DNA from: Neopestalotiopsis rosae
Taxonomy: Eukaryota > Ascomycota > Sordariomycetes > Amphisphaeriales > Sporocadaceae
Reading direction: 5' to 3'
DNA length: 64,000 bases
Assembly: GCA_023078685.1 (NCBI GenBank)
Contig: JALGAS010000009.1
Span: 1,116,001 to 1,180,000, forward strand
Positions within the stretch are counted from its first letter, which is position 1. Each line of letters begins with the position of its first letter. Shown here in pieces: positions 33,567-46,078 of the stretch. The notes beneath the pieces were generated by a model. The model searched no databases and had not been told where the DNA came from. It worked only from the letters and a program-made list of their open reading frames with translations. The position numbers and the translations under genes were made by a program.

Positions 33567-34236
33567 GGCGGCGGGGTTGTTACCGACAGGTATTGCGACA
33601 GTTGGGTCTACCGTGACAATATGGTCCCAAGTGTCTATGGGCGTCTCTGTCTGGTCGGAAGGGCAGGTTGCAAAGGTCAAAGGCAGTGGTCGGAAATTAG
33701 GTGAGACGGACAGACCGGCGGCAGTGGTCTTATTCTTGTATAACGACGGATGTTGCATTCGCACTTTCACTTTAGGGTGGCTCTCGGCTTTCTAGAATGA
33801 ACCCTTGCAGGCATTGACAGGTCATACTAACTGGCAAGTGTACCGGCCGATTCACTTTATCTTCTAGGTAGGCAGATGCCTATTAGAGGGGCTTGAGGGG
33901 TCGACTGTGCCCCCCATTCCCGCCGGATCACCCCCTTGACGCCCCTCGCCGCCGCTCCTCGGCACGACTAAGGCTTCTGGCTTGTGCTGGGTCGCGCCTC
34001 TGGTGGGTACCCTCGGGTACCACTTAGCTACTGTAGCGCGGGCGGTGAGAGAGTATCTGACAGGGGACCTGACTTTTGGAACGGCAGAATTTTTCAGATG
34101 GGCCCCGCGAACCGAAAAAAAATCCAGAAGAGTAATGTAGCAGCAGAGGCGCTTGCGAAAGCTTATGTACTCTGTATTCGTCGTTGGATAGAGTCAACAG
34201 CAGCAGCAATTCGCCAATTGCTACACGTCGCTCACG
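33567..34236. promoter_or_regulatory. Divergent promoter region between FAD1 and DBP4
   Basis: About 670 bases serve two head-to-head housekeeping genes. Visible elements are two copies of GGGTACC spaced 10 bases (34005-34011, 34015-34021), a C-rich stretch near 33905-33960, and a CAGCAGCAG run just before the DBP4 start. No TATA box is obvious. The regulatory role is inferred from position only. Confidence 0.4.
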
Positions 34237-36624
34237 ATGCCTGCCAGAACCTCAAGCCATGCGCCGAATGGCAAAAAGAAGGCCAAGCCCGAAGACAAGT
34301 CTCTAAAACGGAAGCGCAACCAGGACGATCTGCAACAACTGAAGAAGGCCGTAGCCGAATTTGACCCAAAGGTGGCCGAAGTCACGAAATTCACCGACCT
34401 ACCGCTCTCATCACCCACTCGCTCCGGTCTCGATGCATCGCACTTTCAGACGCTTACCGATATCCAGGCCAAGGCCATCGGACCGGCCCTCAAGGGTCGC
34501 GACATTCTCGGCGCCGCAAAGACAGGATCCGGCAAGACATTGGCCTTCATGGTGCCAGTGCTCGAGGCTCTCTTCCGTGCACAATGGACCGAGCACGACG
34601 GACTAGGCGCTCTCGTCATTTCGCCGACTCGAGAACTGGCTGTACAAAGTTTCGAAGTGCTACGCAAGATTGGCCGATACCACACATTTTCGGCCGGTTT
34701 GGTGATAGGCGGAAAGAGCCTGCGCGAAGAGGCCGACCGACTGGGCCGCATGAACATTTTGGTGTGCACCCCAGGTCGCATGCTTCAGCACTTGGATCAG
34801 ACTGCCGGTTTCAATGTCGACAATTTGCAGGTACTCGTTCTTGACGAAGCCGACCGAATCATGGATATGGGATTCCAGAGCGCCGTCGACGCCCTCGTTG
34901 AGCATCTCCCAAAGTCAAGGCAGACAGTCCTGTTCAGCGCAACGCAGAGCCGAAAGGTCTCTGACTTGGCTAGATTGTCACTCAAGGATCCCGAGTATAT
35001 CTCTGTCCATGAAGCATCCGCCTCTGCAACCCCAAAGACATTGTCACAACACTATCTCATCACACCTCTACCCGAAAAGCTGGACACATTGTATTCATTC
35101 ATCAAGTCGAATCTCAAGAGCAAGATCATTGTATTCATGTCATCGGGGAAACAAGTCCGATTTGTATATGAGTCCTTCAGGCATCTGCAGCCAGGTATCC
35201 CATTGCTCCATTTGCACGGTCGCCAGAAGCAGGTTGCGCGTATGGAGATTACGAGGCGATTCACATCCGCTCAATACTCTTGTTTATTAGCCACAGACGT
35301 TGTTGCCCGTGGAGTGGACTTCCCCTCCGTGGACTGGGTCGTACAGATGGATGCTCCCGAGGATGCCGACACATATATTCACAGAGTCGGCAGAACCGCA
35401 CGTTACGAAAGAGACGGCAAAGCCATTCTATTCCTAGACCCAAGCGAGGAGGAGGGCATGTTGAAGAGACTTGAGCAAAAGAAGGTTCCAATTCAAAAAG
35501 TCAATGTCCGCGACAAGAAGAAGAAGCAAATCACAAACAGCATACAAGACATGTGCTTTCACAACCCAGATTTGAAATACTTGGGACAAAAAGCATTCAT
35601 CAGTTACACACGCTCGGTCGGACTACAAAAGGACAAGGACGTTTTCGACCTTCGGGCGTTGGATCTAGAGGGCTATTCGGCCAGCTTGGGTCTACCCGAG
35701 ATGCCGCGGGTCAAGTACCAAAGGCCCGAAGACATTAAGAAGCTCAAGAACAGGTCACGCGCCGAGCTCTCGAGCGGTTCAGAATACGACTCGGACGGCG
35801 AAAAGATCTCCAAGCCCAAGAAGAAGGACGAGGTGCGCACGAAATACGACAAGATGTTTGAGCGCAAGAATCAGGACGTGCTGTCCGAGCACTACTCGAA
35901 GCTCCGCAACGACGTGGACGAGGACGACGACTTCTTTGGCGTCAAGCGGGTGCTCAAGGACGACGACCTCGACTCGGCCGCCAAGGAGGGCGAGGACCCG
36001 CGCGGCAAGGTGGTCCCCGTGTACGGAGGCCAGGAGCTCATCATCGACTCGAAGCGGCGCGAGAAGCTCATCACGTCCAAGAAGCAGATGCTCAAGTACA
36101 AGGGCAAGGGCACGAGGGTGGTGTTCGACGACGACGGCGAGGCGCACCAGCTCTACGAGCTCCAGGGCGAGGACGACTTCCAGAGGGAGGGCTCGGCCGA
36201 GGCGCAGCGGAGGGCCTTTGTCGCGGCCGAGGCCGACCGCGTGCGCGAGGCCGACGTGGACGACAAGCAGCTCGCCAAGGAGAGGAGGCAAGAAAAGAAG
36301 ATCAAGCGCAAGGAGAGGGAGAGACTGGAGGCCTCGGGCCAGGACGTTCCGGGCGGAAGAGACCAGCCCGCCCTGGGCACATCCGAGGACGTGGAGCAAG
36401 CCATGGACCTCTTGCGGTCGCTGCCCATTGGCGACGACAACAACAGAAGCGAAGGCGAAGAGGACGAGCGACCAAAGAAGAAGGCCAAGAAGTGGTTCCA
36501 GGACGACTCGGAAGACGAGGCCGAGAAGAGCAAGAAGAAGGGCAAGGGCAAGGTCATCGAGGTCACGGATGCGCCAAACACCTTGGAGGACTACGAGGCC
36601 CTGGCACAGGGTCTGCTGGATTAA
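34237..36624 (+). CDS. DBP4: DEAD-box ATP-dependent RNA helicase DBP4
   Basis: Intronless, 795 residues. All helicase motifs are present: the Q motif around [14 protein letters not shown] with Q76 in TDIQAKAI, Walker A AKTGSGKT (94-101), PTRELA (130-135), TPGR, DEAD (203-206), SAT (234-236), and in the second RecA domain [11 protein letters not shown] and HRVGRTAR. The C-terminal ~330 residues are highly charged, with acidic/lysine blocks and a coiled-coil-like [18 protein letters not shown] stretch, as in yeast Dbp4/Hca4. That protein acts in the nucleolus to release U14 snoRNA during 18S rRNA maturation. The N-terminal basic segment (KSLKRKRNQ) is a likely nuclear signal. The C-terminal half is GC-rich in third positions, which creates long spurious frames on both strands. 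Start ATG is the first in frame. Confidence 0.95.
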   Translation: MPARTSSHAPNGKKKAKPEDKSLKRKRNQDDLQQLKKAVAEFDPKVAEVTKFTDLPLSSPTRSGLDASHFQTLTDIQAKAIGPALKGRDILGAAKTGSGKTLAFMVPVLEALFRAQWTEHDGLGALVISPTRELAVQSFEVLRKIGRYHTFSAGLVIGGKSLREEADRLGRMNILVCTPGRMLQHLDQTAGFNVDNLQVLVLDEADRIMDMGFQSAVDALVEHLPKSRQTVLFSATQSRKVSDLARLSLKDPEYISVHEASASATPKTLSQHYLITPLPEKLDTLYSFIKSNLKSKIIVFMSSGKQVRFVYESFRHLQPGIPLLHLHGRQKQVARMEITRRFTSAQYSCLLATDVVARGVDFPSVDWVVQMDAPEDADTYIHRVGRTARYERDGKAILFLDPSEEEGMLKRLEQKKVPIQKVNVRDKKKKQITNSIQDMCFHNPDLKYLGQKAFISYTRSVGLQKDKDVFDLRALDLEGYSASLGLPEMPRVKYQRPEDIKKLKNRSRAELSSGSEYDSDGEKISKPKKKDEVRTKYDKMFERKNQDVLSEHYSKLRNDVDEDDDFFGVKRVLKDDDLDSAAKEGEDPRGKVVPVYGGQELIIDSKRREKLITSKKQMLKYKGKGTRVVFDDDGEAHQLYELQGEDDFQREGSAEAQRRAFVAAEADRVREADVDDKQLAKERRQEKKIKRKERERLEASGQDVPGGRDQPALGTSEDVEQAMDLLRSLPIGDDNNRSEGEEDERPKKKAKKWFQDDSEDEAEKSKKKGKGKVIEVTDAPNTLEDYEALAQGLLD

Positions 36625-37266
36625 GAATGAAGAGAGCTGCACATTTATACCCAGGATTCATTGTAATAGACAGCTACGAAAAAAGGACAAGTCGAATTTA
36701 TGCGAAATCAAATTTCATGGACATGGACTCTGGTGATATTTGTCGTGCAAGTATATGGGTTGCTTAGCCTCGTTGAGTTGGCTACTGATCGCAATGCGAC
36801 CTTCCCGGCCTAGATGCCAAGATCCATGCGCCACGGTGGTATATTGAAGTGATGTCACAGCGCGGAAACCCATGAGCCAGCCCAATCATCGGCACCGAAT
36901 GACGAAAGCATGAACATACGAGTAAAAAAGAGAGAAAAAGTGAATCAATTCGATATGCTGTGAAAAAAGGACTATGTACGCAGAAACGGTTTGTGGTATC
37001 ATCAACTCGCGAGACTCCTTGCGCTTACTGCCAAATTGGGCACAACCTTTGATGGAAAGCATCTTTGCCTGGCCTTTGGACGCCAAAATGACAATTATGG
37101 TCTTGATGCCGATGAATAGAGAAAAGCCATGAAAGCGATATAATAATTCGAATGATCGAGAGAGTTTGTTCCATTTACACCATTCCAGTGATGTTGCCTC
37201 TGTTCATGCCTGGTTCAACGCCTTGCTGGGTTTTCCACTTGCTGTTGTGAGAGAAACGCCTCGAAA
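36625..37266. other. Convergent intergenic region
   Basis: Spacer between the 3' ends of DBP4 and the SUN-domain gene. Nothing coding or repetitive is supported. Confidence 0.5.
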
Positions 37267-40251
37267 TCACTCTGATCGCGGTCGCTCGTCGCCGTATAAC
37301 CTCAGACGGTAAAAGCAGGTGTGGTCGGCACCGTAGTTGTTCAAGGCTCTAATGACATAGGTATTTGCCGCAGCATCCATGTCACTCAGCTCTGATACCA
37401 ACGCGTGGATCTGTGACCCATCGCCGATTTTCTGTTCCTCGTAGGTGAAGCCAGCAATCTTGACAAAGTTGTCGGGCAGCGTCTTCTCAGAATGAGTTTC
37501 GGGCCATCGGTTCTGAGACCATGCTCCAACCGTCTTGCGGAGATCGTAATCCTCATATTGCGCCCATATCTCCATATCCCTAGGACGTGCGCCTGGATCC
37601 AGTGTGGCGCCTGGCAGGATGTGCTCCACAACGAGAAACCGCGGCACGACATCTCGACTGATCGAGATGCTGATATTGGCAGTACCAACACCCTGGCCAT
37701 TGCGGTGTGGGCCAGCACAAAAGCAGTCTCCCTCCTCTTCCCAGGGATGAAGAGCAGCCGCGGGAGGCAAGAGTGAGTACCCAGGCACATCCCAAAATTG
37801 CTTACTCTTATAGGCTGGCTTTGGTGGCTTCCAAATGGGAGAAGTGAGGCCACTGTAAATGATGGCGCCGGAGCCTGTGGAAAAGTAGTTGACTTGGCTA
37901 CGAAGGTGTGAGAGAGCGGCTGAGCTACCAGACTTGGCAGCAGCTTCGATCTTGAGTGCGTCTGTATATTTTCTTATGGCAGCGTCGACAACCCTGTCGA
38001 TAGCATCTGCGGACATACCCTGAGGTGGATGGGCTTTCAGCTCCGCGAGACTGCCCTTAAACTCGTTGACCTGACCAACAAGCTCTCGGAGTTTGTCGCT
38101 ATAACCGGCTTTGATCTCGTTTTGATAGAGCTCTTCGAACTCCTCGCGGGTCACCAATTTGCCACTCTTGTCACTAACGTTATGTTTCGCCAGGAGCGTT
38201 TTGAGCTCTTTCTCACTCATGCTCGCAATGCTTTTTTCAAGTGGCCCTCCGAGGGCTTTGACTATAGCGGCATCATTCTGCCGAAGCCACAGATTCCAAG
38301 CGCTGTTGAAGTCAGCATCGCTGACGTCCTCTTGAGTGAGTTGATTGCCTCGTGGCAAGTCGTTAAGATATCCAGTGGCTACAAGACGGTTGATGAGAGG
38401 AGACCAAGTCTCACGCGAGACACCTTTTAACAGGTCTTTGTCTTTTAGAATCTGCTGCTTAATGGCCTGGTAGTAGTCCTGAGGAATGACCAGCAAACCA
38501 TTCTTGTCCTTGTTGACCCAAAAGACTTGTCTACCGTTTTCATCTGGTCTCACTCCTGACTTCAATGCATCCAAAGACGAGTGTATCCTGGCGATGTCCA
38601 GATCGATTGAGTCGAGTCGTTGGGTGACTTCCTTGAGGTCGCTCCGTGCGCTTCCTCCCCAACACGGGAGAGAGAGACTCGGTAACGAAAAGCCTTCTGT
38701 GAGAGAAATCGAATCTTGCGGAGGAAGAGATTGATAAACCCGGAAGAGCAACAAACCCAGAAGGAGCATTAACAAAGGCAAGAAATAGCTCTTAATCTGG
38801 CTGTACGTCCAACCTCCAAATTTTTGAACTCGATTCGCAAATTTAGTTCCCCAAGAAGGTCCAGCTGGAGGAAAATGCGGAGGCGGCAGATGACCAGGAT
38901 TCGGGCTGGCAGATGAAGCTGTAGCTTTGCCAGTCTTGCTTGTACTTGCGGAAGTTCTTTCTGGGATTGGTGGATAAGTCGGGTTTGCAGGCTTCTTCCA
39001 AGGAGGAGACGGTACGACAGGTCCCTCAGTCAGACGAAACCAGCTTCTGAAGCGTTCGACGTGGTCTTTCTGCGCATCGGTCAAGTCGTCTCTAGTGACC
39101 CACGGTCTTGGCGCAATGTGATCACGCTCAGGAATAGTTCCGAGGCGATCCCGCAGGGCCTTAACACTAGCTGGATCTACCACGGCTCCAGGATCTTTGG
39201 TAGTAGGACCTTTGGGAGCAGGATCTTTGGTAGTAGGACCTGTGGGAGGAGGTTTTATGTTTCCAAACAACCCTTTTTGGGGTCTTCGACCGCTAGGCCC
39301 TTGAGGACCGGTTGGACTAGGAGGCTTAGGCGGAGGTGGAGGCAGAGGGTCCTTAGTCGTCTCTGAAGCTGGAGGCGGAGGCGGAGGCGGCAGAGGATCT
39401 TTAGTAGTATCTGGAGCTGGAGGCGGAGGCGGAGGCGGCAAAGGATTTTTGGTAGTTTTCGGAGGCGGAGGCGGTGGAGGAAGAGGATCCTTAGTCGTCT
39501 TTGGAGCTGCAGGCGGGGGCGGCGGCGGAGGCGGCGGTAGAGGATCCTGCTTTGGGGGAGCTGGTGGGGGATTCTTAGAGGACGACTGACGGCGTGAGGG
39601 AGGCGGTCTTATAGAAGGTGATTGTATATTGGCCGAGTTAAACAAGTTGTCTTCGTGAATAAAGCTTCTTGTCGACAAGGGAGCCTGAGTCGGACGACCG
39701 CCAGCCATGCCCCATTTCGACGCCAGTGAATTTGCGGGCTCCGATGGGTGGCTTTTACTGTTGTAGGGGGTCTGGTACGGATTCTCCACGCCGGTCGTGT
39801 AGAGAATGCGGTTACCAGGTTCATTTCGCAACTTCCAAGGATCGTTTTCTGAGAATGGTTTATGTGATTGGACGGGAGCCCGTTGATTGGTTGGGGGGAT
39901 GAAAAGGTCATCATCGGATAGCACTTCTGTTTCATCGCTTTGTTGAAATCCCCGGGTTTTCCTGCCCCTTTTGGAGGAGTTGTGAATATTTGCAATAGCG
40001 GCATCCAATGGACTTGTATCTTGCTGGACGAGCTTCTTTTGACCAATTCCGCGGCTCAGGCTGAACATTTCGTTGTAGAGCTCAGTGTTTCGACGATCAT
40101 TCTCATCCTCACTGATCGGTACTTTGTGAGCTCCTCTTGTTGGGCCAATCAAATTGTTTTCGCCATAGACCTCGTTGCGAGCACCAGGTAGAGATATTCC
40201 ACCATCTAGATGAGTAATCCTCGCCGATCGCCGCGGCGTGCTTCCAACCAT
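37267..40251 (-). CDS. SUN-domain (Sad1/UNC-84) nuclear envelope protein
   Basis: One exon, 994 residues, from the ATG at 40251 (upstream the frame opens only with TTG). The nucleoplasmic N-terminal part begins with a basic segment (STPRRSARI) and is mostly disordered. At ~235-315 lies a repeated polyproline region in which DPLPPPPPPP-type units alternate with KTTKD spacers. One transmembrane helix sits at ~488-507 (LPLLMLLLGLLLF). The luminal part has predicted coiled coils (LDSIDLDIARIHSSLDALK; helices to ~780) and a C-terminal SUN domain at ~785-994 with NYFSTGSGAIIY at its start, FLVVEHI and the terminal CFYRLRLYGDERP. SUN proteins pair with KASH proteins to form the LINC bridge across the nuclear envelope and anchor spindle pole bodies or telomeres. 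The polyproline segment is unusual for this family. Confidence 0.9.
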   Translation of the reverse strand: MVGSTPRRSARITHLDGGISLPGARNEVYGENNLIGPTRGAHKVPISEDENDRRNTELYNEMFSLSRGIGQKKLVQQDTSPLDAAIANIHNSSKRGRKTRGFQQSDETEVLSDDDLFIPPTNQRAPVQSHKPFSENDPWKLRNEPGNRILYTTGVENPYQTPYNSKSHPSEPANSLASKWGMAGGRPTQAPLSTRSFIHEDNLFNSANIQSPSIRPPPSRRQSSSKNPPPAPPKQDPLPPPPPPPPPAAPKTTKDPLPPPPPPPKTTKNPLPPPPPPPAPDTTKDPLPPPPPPPASETTKDPLPPPPPKPPSPTGPQGPSGRRPQKGLFGNIKPPPTGPTTKDPAPKGPTTKDPGAVVDPASVKALRDRLGTIPERDHIAPRPWVTRDDLTDAQKDHVERFRSWFRLTEGPVVPSPPWKKPANPTYPPIPERTSASTSKTGKATASSASPNPGHLPPPHFPPAGPSWGTKFANRVQKFGGWTYSQIKSYFLPLLMLLLGLLLFRVYQSLPPQDSISLTEGFSLPSLSLPCWGGSARSDLKEVTQRLDSIDLDIARIHSSLDALKSGVRPDENGRQVFWVNKDKNGLLVIPQDYYQAIKQQILKDKDLLKGVSRETWSPLINRLVATGYLNDLPRGNQLTQEDVSDADFNSAWNLWLRQNDAAIVKALGGPLEKSIASMSEKELKTLLAKHNVSDKSGKLVTREEFEELYQNEIKAGYSDKLRELVGQVNEFKGSLAELKAHPPQGMSADAIDRVVDAAIRKYTDALKIEAAAKSGSSAALSHLRSQVNYFSTGSGAIIYSGLTSPIWKPPKPAYKSKQFWDVPGYSLLPPAAALHPWEEEGDCFCAGPHRNGQGVGTANISISISRDVVPRFLVVEHILPGATLDPGARPRDMEIWAQYEDYDLRKTVGAWSQNRWPETHSEKTLPDNFVKIAGFTYEEQKIGDGSQIHALVSELSDMDAAANTYVIRALNNYGADHTCFYRLRLYGDERPRSE
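39190..39550 (-). repeat. Coding minisatellite for TTKDPLPPPPPPP units
   Basis: Two adjoining in-frame repeats lie inside the SUN gene. A set of five roughly 40-50 base units encodes (D/N)PLPPPPP(n) followed by KTTK or DTTK/ETTK, with 9, 7, 7, 7 and 5 prolines after the Leu. A shorter pair encodes GPTTKDPAPK. On the plus strand this appears as GGAGGCGGAGGC-rich blocks separated by ATCTTTAGTAGT-like spacers. Unit length varies, so the tract is a candidate for length polymorphism. Confidence 0.85.
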
Positions 40252-42813
40252 CTTGGCCAATGTATGGACGCAAATGCACCAAACAGCTGTCAATCAAGGT
40301 CAGTCACAAGTTTCTGAGAAAGTTCCTTCCCCAGTAGTAAGAATGCAAAGAGACTGAGAGCTGACCTGGGAAATGATTGTATTGCCGAATCACTGATTAT
40401 GATTGGCCCGAATTGAAACACAGAGGCAAGCACTCTGGTACTACTTGAGCGATGTGGTAAAGGGAAAAGAAGGAATCGGTGAAGAAGAAATTGTATGAGT
40501 GGTGGTAGCTTGATAGATGAATGATCTGTTGTGCAAGCTTAGGCGGAAACAGGTGGAGATCAATCGAAGAGAAGCAGTCCCATTGTTCGCAACTCCTGCA
40601 AGCAGCGACTTGACGAAGAATGGGACAAAGACCGGTGAAAGGCGGCGGTCTCGAATGTCTACCGGACTCGGCGATCTATGTACCGGGCGGCAGACGGACG
40701 GGTGTTGTGTTGCAGAGGCGTTGTGAGCCTCAATGAGGCTGAGGTTTTGAGATTAAACCACAAGCTCTCTGCAGCTGGGCATGTGACATGGATCTTGTCT
40801 TGGGCTGGCTAATGGTAAACTTGTCGCAGCTGCAAATGGGTAGTCGCAACAAATGTCAAAGAATTTGGATGGAGCGCGCAGTCCGCCGTGGAGGAGCTTT
40901 GAGACACTGTGTCGATTGAGTCTCTTCTGATTTCGTAATTTGCAGCAGCTTCATGTCATTGTTCCCGTACTTCAGGAATGCGCCAGGACTTTGTGCAGTT
41001 CAACGCGTCGCGTCGGAAGCAGATACAGTGCAGGATCAATTGATGGTGGGAGAAACAGCGCTAGCATTGTCTTACCTAATGAGACACCTAGCCCAGGCCA
41101 ACAAATCACGTGACTCTATCCCAGAAACACCGATAGAACAGCTTCGGCAGCGTTCCCTCGACTGACATCCTCAGTCGAATGCATAATGATCTAAATGTTC
41201 AACTGTCAGAGTGTTGGATATTGAGCTATTCAAGATGATACGACCAAAATCTCATGGTTGTGGCTACATTTCAGCCAGGAAATTGGCACCTTTGCTGGAT
41301 CGCCGATGGCAGCAATCCCGATACCTTCGATGCTGTAAAAAGAAACGAATGGCACTAACTGTATCATTGGCATGGGTGTAAGCGTAGGTGTTCTTGTAGA
41401 TACCTCAAACATGCTTCCTGGTGAGACCTTTGAAAGTTGCAGGTGGAGTGTTATAGATGAGGATATGCAGATATACTCATTGGGGGTCGGCTTGTTGACG
41501 ATCATATAATAAAGCAGCTACAAAACTGACAAGCATGCATGTGCTAGGTCAACGTGCAAATACACTAGGCATGGTATTGTAAAAGACGGATCCACATGCG
41601 ATTCTAAAAGAATCTACGAATACATACATGCCTGTATTCAGTATTGCTTCACTTCGGGTGGTCGAATAACAATGCAGAGCAAGCAAACTCTACTTTGAAA
41701 TGTATACATTGTACCCATGCTGATTACCGACCACCGCGCAATGTACAAGTCACTGCAAACACGAGGTGAGAAGGGAATCCACGATCTCGTGGTTTTTCGT
41801 GGCCTGCAGGATGAAACGTTGTCGCATGCATTGGTACCTACACCGAAGTAGATAATGCCTCACAACATTGCTTCCATGTTGCTTCTCGTAACTCTTTGTC
41901 CTTTTTTTTTTCTGCGCTAATAATCTAGCAGCACTTCGTATCCGAACAAAATGGCCGGACTGCACCGACGATTCTCAGCTGTCTATATAGAAAATCGAAC
42001 GGACTTTTTTCTACCCACCCTATATATAGATAGTATAGAATAGCAGGTCCCTTAACTAAACAAGTATTCAGCTGAATTTGCGCTCGGCGAACCGAATTTG
42101 CAAATGTTTACCGTAGCTCTTGGCCCAGACCCTGCCGAGAGTTGGACAAAATATAGGTTGAGACCTACTACGGACCACTACGAAGTACAGTAGTATATCT
42201 CCCGATGTGATAAGATCGTCAACCGAATATGCAGACTACCGGCCTACATACAGCACTGACTTCCGTGCATAATAGCAATAAGTATAATATGTAGCCTCAT
42301 CACACTATAACAAGCGGTGAGGGTCCGGCAATGGCAGAAACAGACTCTCACCATGCCTATGTTCGAGGCTGGTTCATTGTTGATGGCGATTGATTTTGGC
42401 TGGCTCGCGAGTCGCCCAAGCCTGGCGGGCATTCCCTATGCGAGCGGCCGGGCGACCAGACCCCCCTAACGAGACTTGACCCACAGGGGTGAGCGCTGAT
42501 TCTGGGCTAGTCCAAGGTTACGAAGGCGTGGTGGTGGCGCACCAATGCGCTGCTGGGGAGCTTGGAGCCCCACCACGCTTGATTCGTGAGTGCCAGGAAG
42601 TGGGATGCGAACATTAGGACTTGCTTGTTCTCAATGGGAAATCTCATTTAAATGACCAAGGTGACGACTGATCGCCTGTTACAGACAGCTTCTCATTTTC
42701 TCCCCCAGCTCTGCGCTGTTTCGCAATTCTTTCCTTCTTTCCCTTTCTCACCTATTCCGAGTGAGACCTTCTACAGACTTTAGACCTCCAAACATTGATA
42801 CCAATCCGCCAAC
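40252..42813. other. Long intergenic gap
   Basis: About 2.5 kb lie between two divergent genes (SUN protein and GAL10). The right end is a typical pyrimidine-rich fungal leader before the GAL10 ATG. Open frames of up to ~90 codons exist, but none has recognisable sequence or splice logic. An AT-rich, TATATA-containing stretch lies near 41980-42040. No RNA gene recognised. Confidence 0.5.
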
Positions 42814-44232
<1,419 letters not shown>

Positions 44233-46078
44233 GTTGGGTATGGCTCTTTGTAATGAAACGTTTGGAAACTTCTTGATGATAGATAGGGCCGGAACAGGTC
44301 GAAACCTGCGGAACCCTTTATTAGTATAAAGCATTATAGACCCTGAAAAAAGCAGTTTATTTCCCCCAACCATGCTGAGCTCGTGGTTTCCTCCGTCCGG
44401 GCTCGGCACCTGATGGTGGCATTCGTGTTCTTGAGGCTGAGTAGCAATGATCTTTTGAGCGCCAGCGTCAGGGCGATATGAGCTTCACAGTGCTCGTATA
44501 GTGAGCTGCCACCGCATTGTTCGTCTGCGCTCACCTGCACGATCTGGACCCGCTGGTCAACCGCCTGGGCATCTTTAAACAGACCACGAGTGGAGACAGA
44601 TTTACTTGTTTGACGCTAAAAGGAGCTCCGTAAGGTCCGCAAAATGGGGATAGCCAAACTCCATGGCTAGGTGCCAGTCCTCATAAAAGATAATCACGTC
44701 ACGATCGGCGAAGTGTCAGATTACTTGAGTGCTGAATACATAATAGAAAGGACTGCAGCAGCAGCAGCACCCCCAAAAGGCCAAGAAGGCCGCGTGTTCA
44801 ATGCATATTTTGGCTTTACATGACAGCAAGCGTTCCGCGATTCCCGTCTATACAGCGTTATACAGCAGGCGAGCCAGCAATGGCGGGGTCCTTTTCTCAG
44901 CAGAGTCAAAACTCTGGTGCCTGCGACCTAGCTGCGCTTGAGGAGGGAGGCTGTGCACCGAGGGCGATCGAATCCTGCCTACCAGCAACCAGCCAGCAAC
45001 TAAATTGACTGGAGCTTTGCTCGATACAGGGTGTGATCGTTTATGTGAAGGTCGGGTAGCCAACGGGAACCCTTCCAAGCTTCTGCCAGACTTGAGCTTG
45101 CTGAGAAACCTTGTGCGCGGCAAGCAGCTTGGGCCCTTTGGCCCTCTAATTTGTTGGCCTGCAAAGCACTGTTGCAACAGAGCCTGTTCGGCCCCCTGCT
45201 TTTGGCCAGCTTGCTTTGCCACTGCTCTACTGCTGAGGTCGCCCTGTGCCTTGCCTCTCTTGTTGGACCGACCCGACTCCCATACCTGAGGACACCTCTG
45301 ACCTGCACCTAGCTACACTAGAGCTCGAGCTCTCCCGCCTTCAGCGATTCGGCAGACTGTCCCGGTGGGTTTTTTTGATGGCTCGAGCTCGAAGCTCCTG
45401 TCTCATGGCACGCTGACATGCCAATTCCTCGTTTCATGTTTTAGAGATACCAGCTCGTGGATTCTTTCTTTTATTTCGTCTCATCTCCTCAGATCTGTAC
45501 GATCCCGTAATTCAAGAAAGCCAAGATATTTGTTCTGGGAAATTTTCCATGTCCTTGGCAACGTCCAGCTTCGTACTATCGATTCGGACGACCTTCTCGC
45601 CTCTCGCTGTCAAAGTGATTCGTTGTATTGGTCCTTCATTGAGACGACCCCAACGGGACAAGGACACCAGCACCCTTTGTGGCCCCCCACGAACGCACTA
45701 TCAACGGGTAGCCACAGGCCAAGGTTGATTTACATGAGGCTGTGAAGCAACCCATTCTGTCCATTCACTTCCGGTCCATTTATTACCTGACGTACATCTC
45801 TAATTTAATCCCCCGTGGAGGTTGACATCTTTTTACTCTCTTTTCCCTTGTTCCTTGTCATGTCAAGGATGGCCATTGGTGATCACTGAACCAGGCCTCT
45901 CATCTCTTGAATGGGCTGCATTAACATTCAGACGATCTTCATCAACTCAAATGCGACGCACATCTCTTTGAATGAGCACACCCTGCGCCATCTCGGAGTC
46001 GGAGATACGCAGTCTGATAGTTCTCGCAGTAATTGCGGGTGCTTGCTGTAATAGGAGAAACCGTGGCTCCACGCACTC
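44233..46078. other. Intergenic region and long leader of the ankyrin-like gene
   Basis: About 1.85 kb between GAL10 and the giant ankyrin-like gene. The right part is CT-rich and may be a long transcribed leader, with an upstream ORF at 45911-46051. A short CAG run is at 44755-44769. No separate gene is supported. Confidence 0.5.
45911..46051 (+). promoter_or_regulatory. Candidate upstream ORF (46 codons) of the ankyrin-like gene
   Basis: An ATG-started frame of 46 residues ends 27 bases before the main ATG at 46079. It begins MGCINIQ, a sequence that would suit N-terminal acylation, and ends CGCLL. No splice route into the downstream frame was found, so an upstream ORF is the simplest reading. 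Translation and effect are inference; whether the transcript begins upstream of it is unknown. Confidence 0.35.

Noticed and set aside
33567..33758. Longer FAD1 N-terminus starting at 33758
   Set aside because: Adds 64 low-complexity residues not expected in the family. The ATG at 33566 gives the usual N-terminal length.
35779..36736. Long frames of ~290 codons on both strands across the DBP4 C-terminus
   Set aside because: Caused by GC-rich third positions in the charged-residue codons of DBP4. Their translations are Arg/Ser/Thr or Leu/Val monotony without domains.
40953..41165. 70-codon ATG frame in the gap upstream of GAL10
   Set aside because: Too short and without splice partners, family likeness or conservation evidence.
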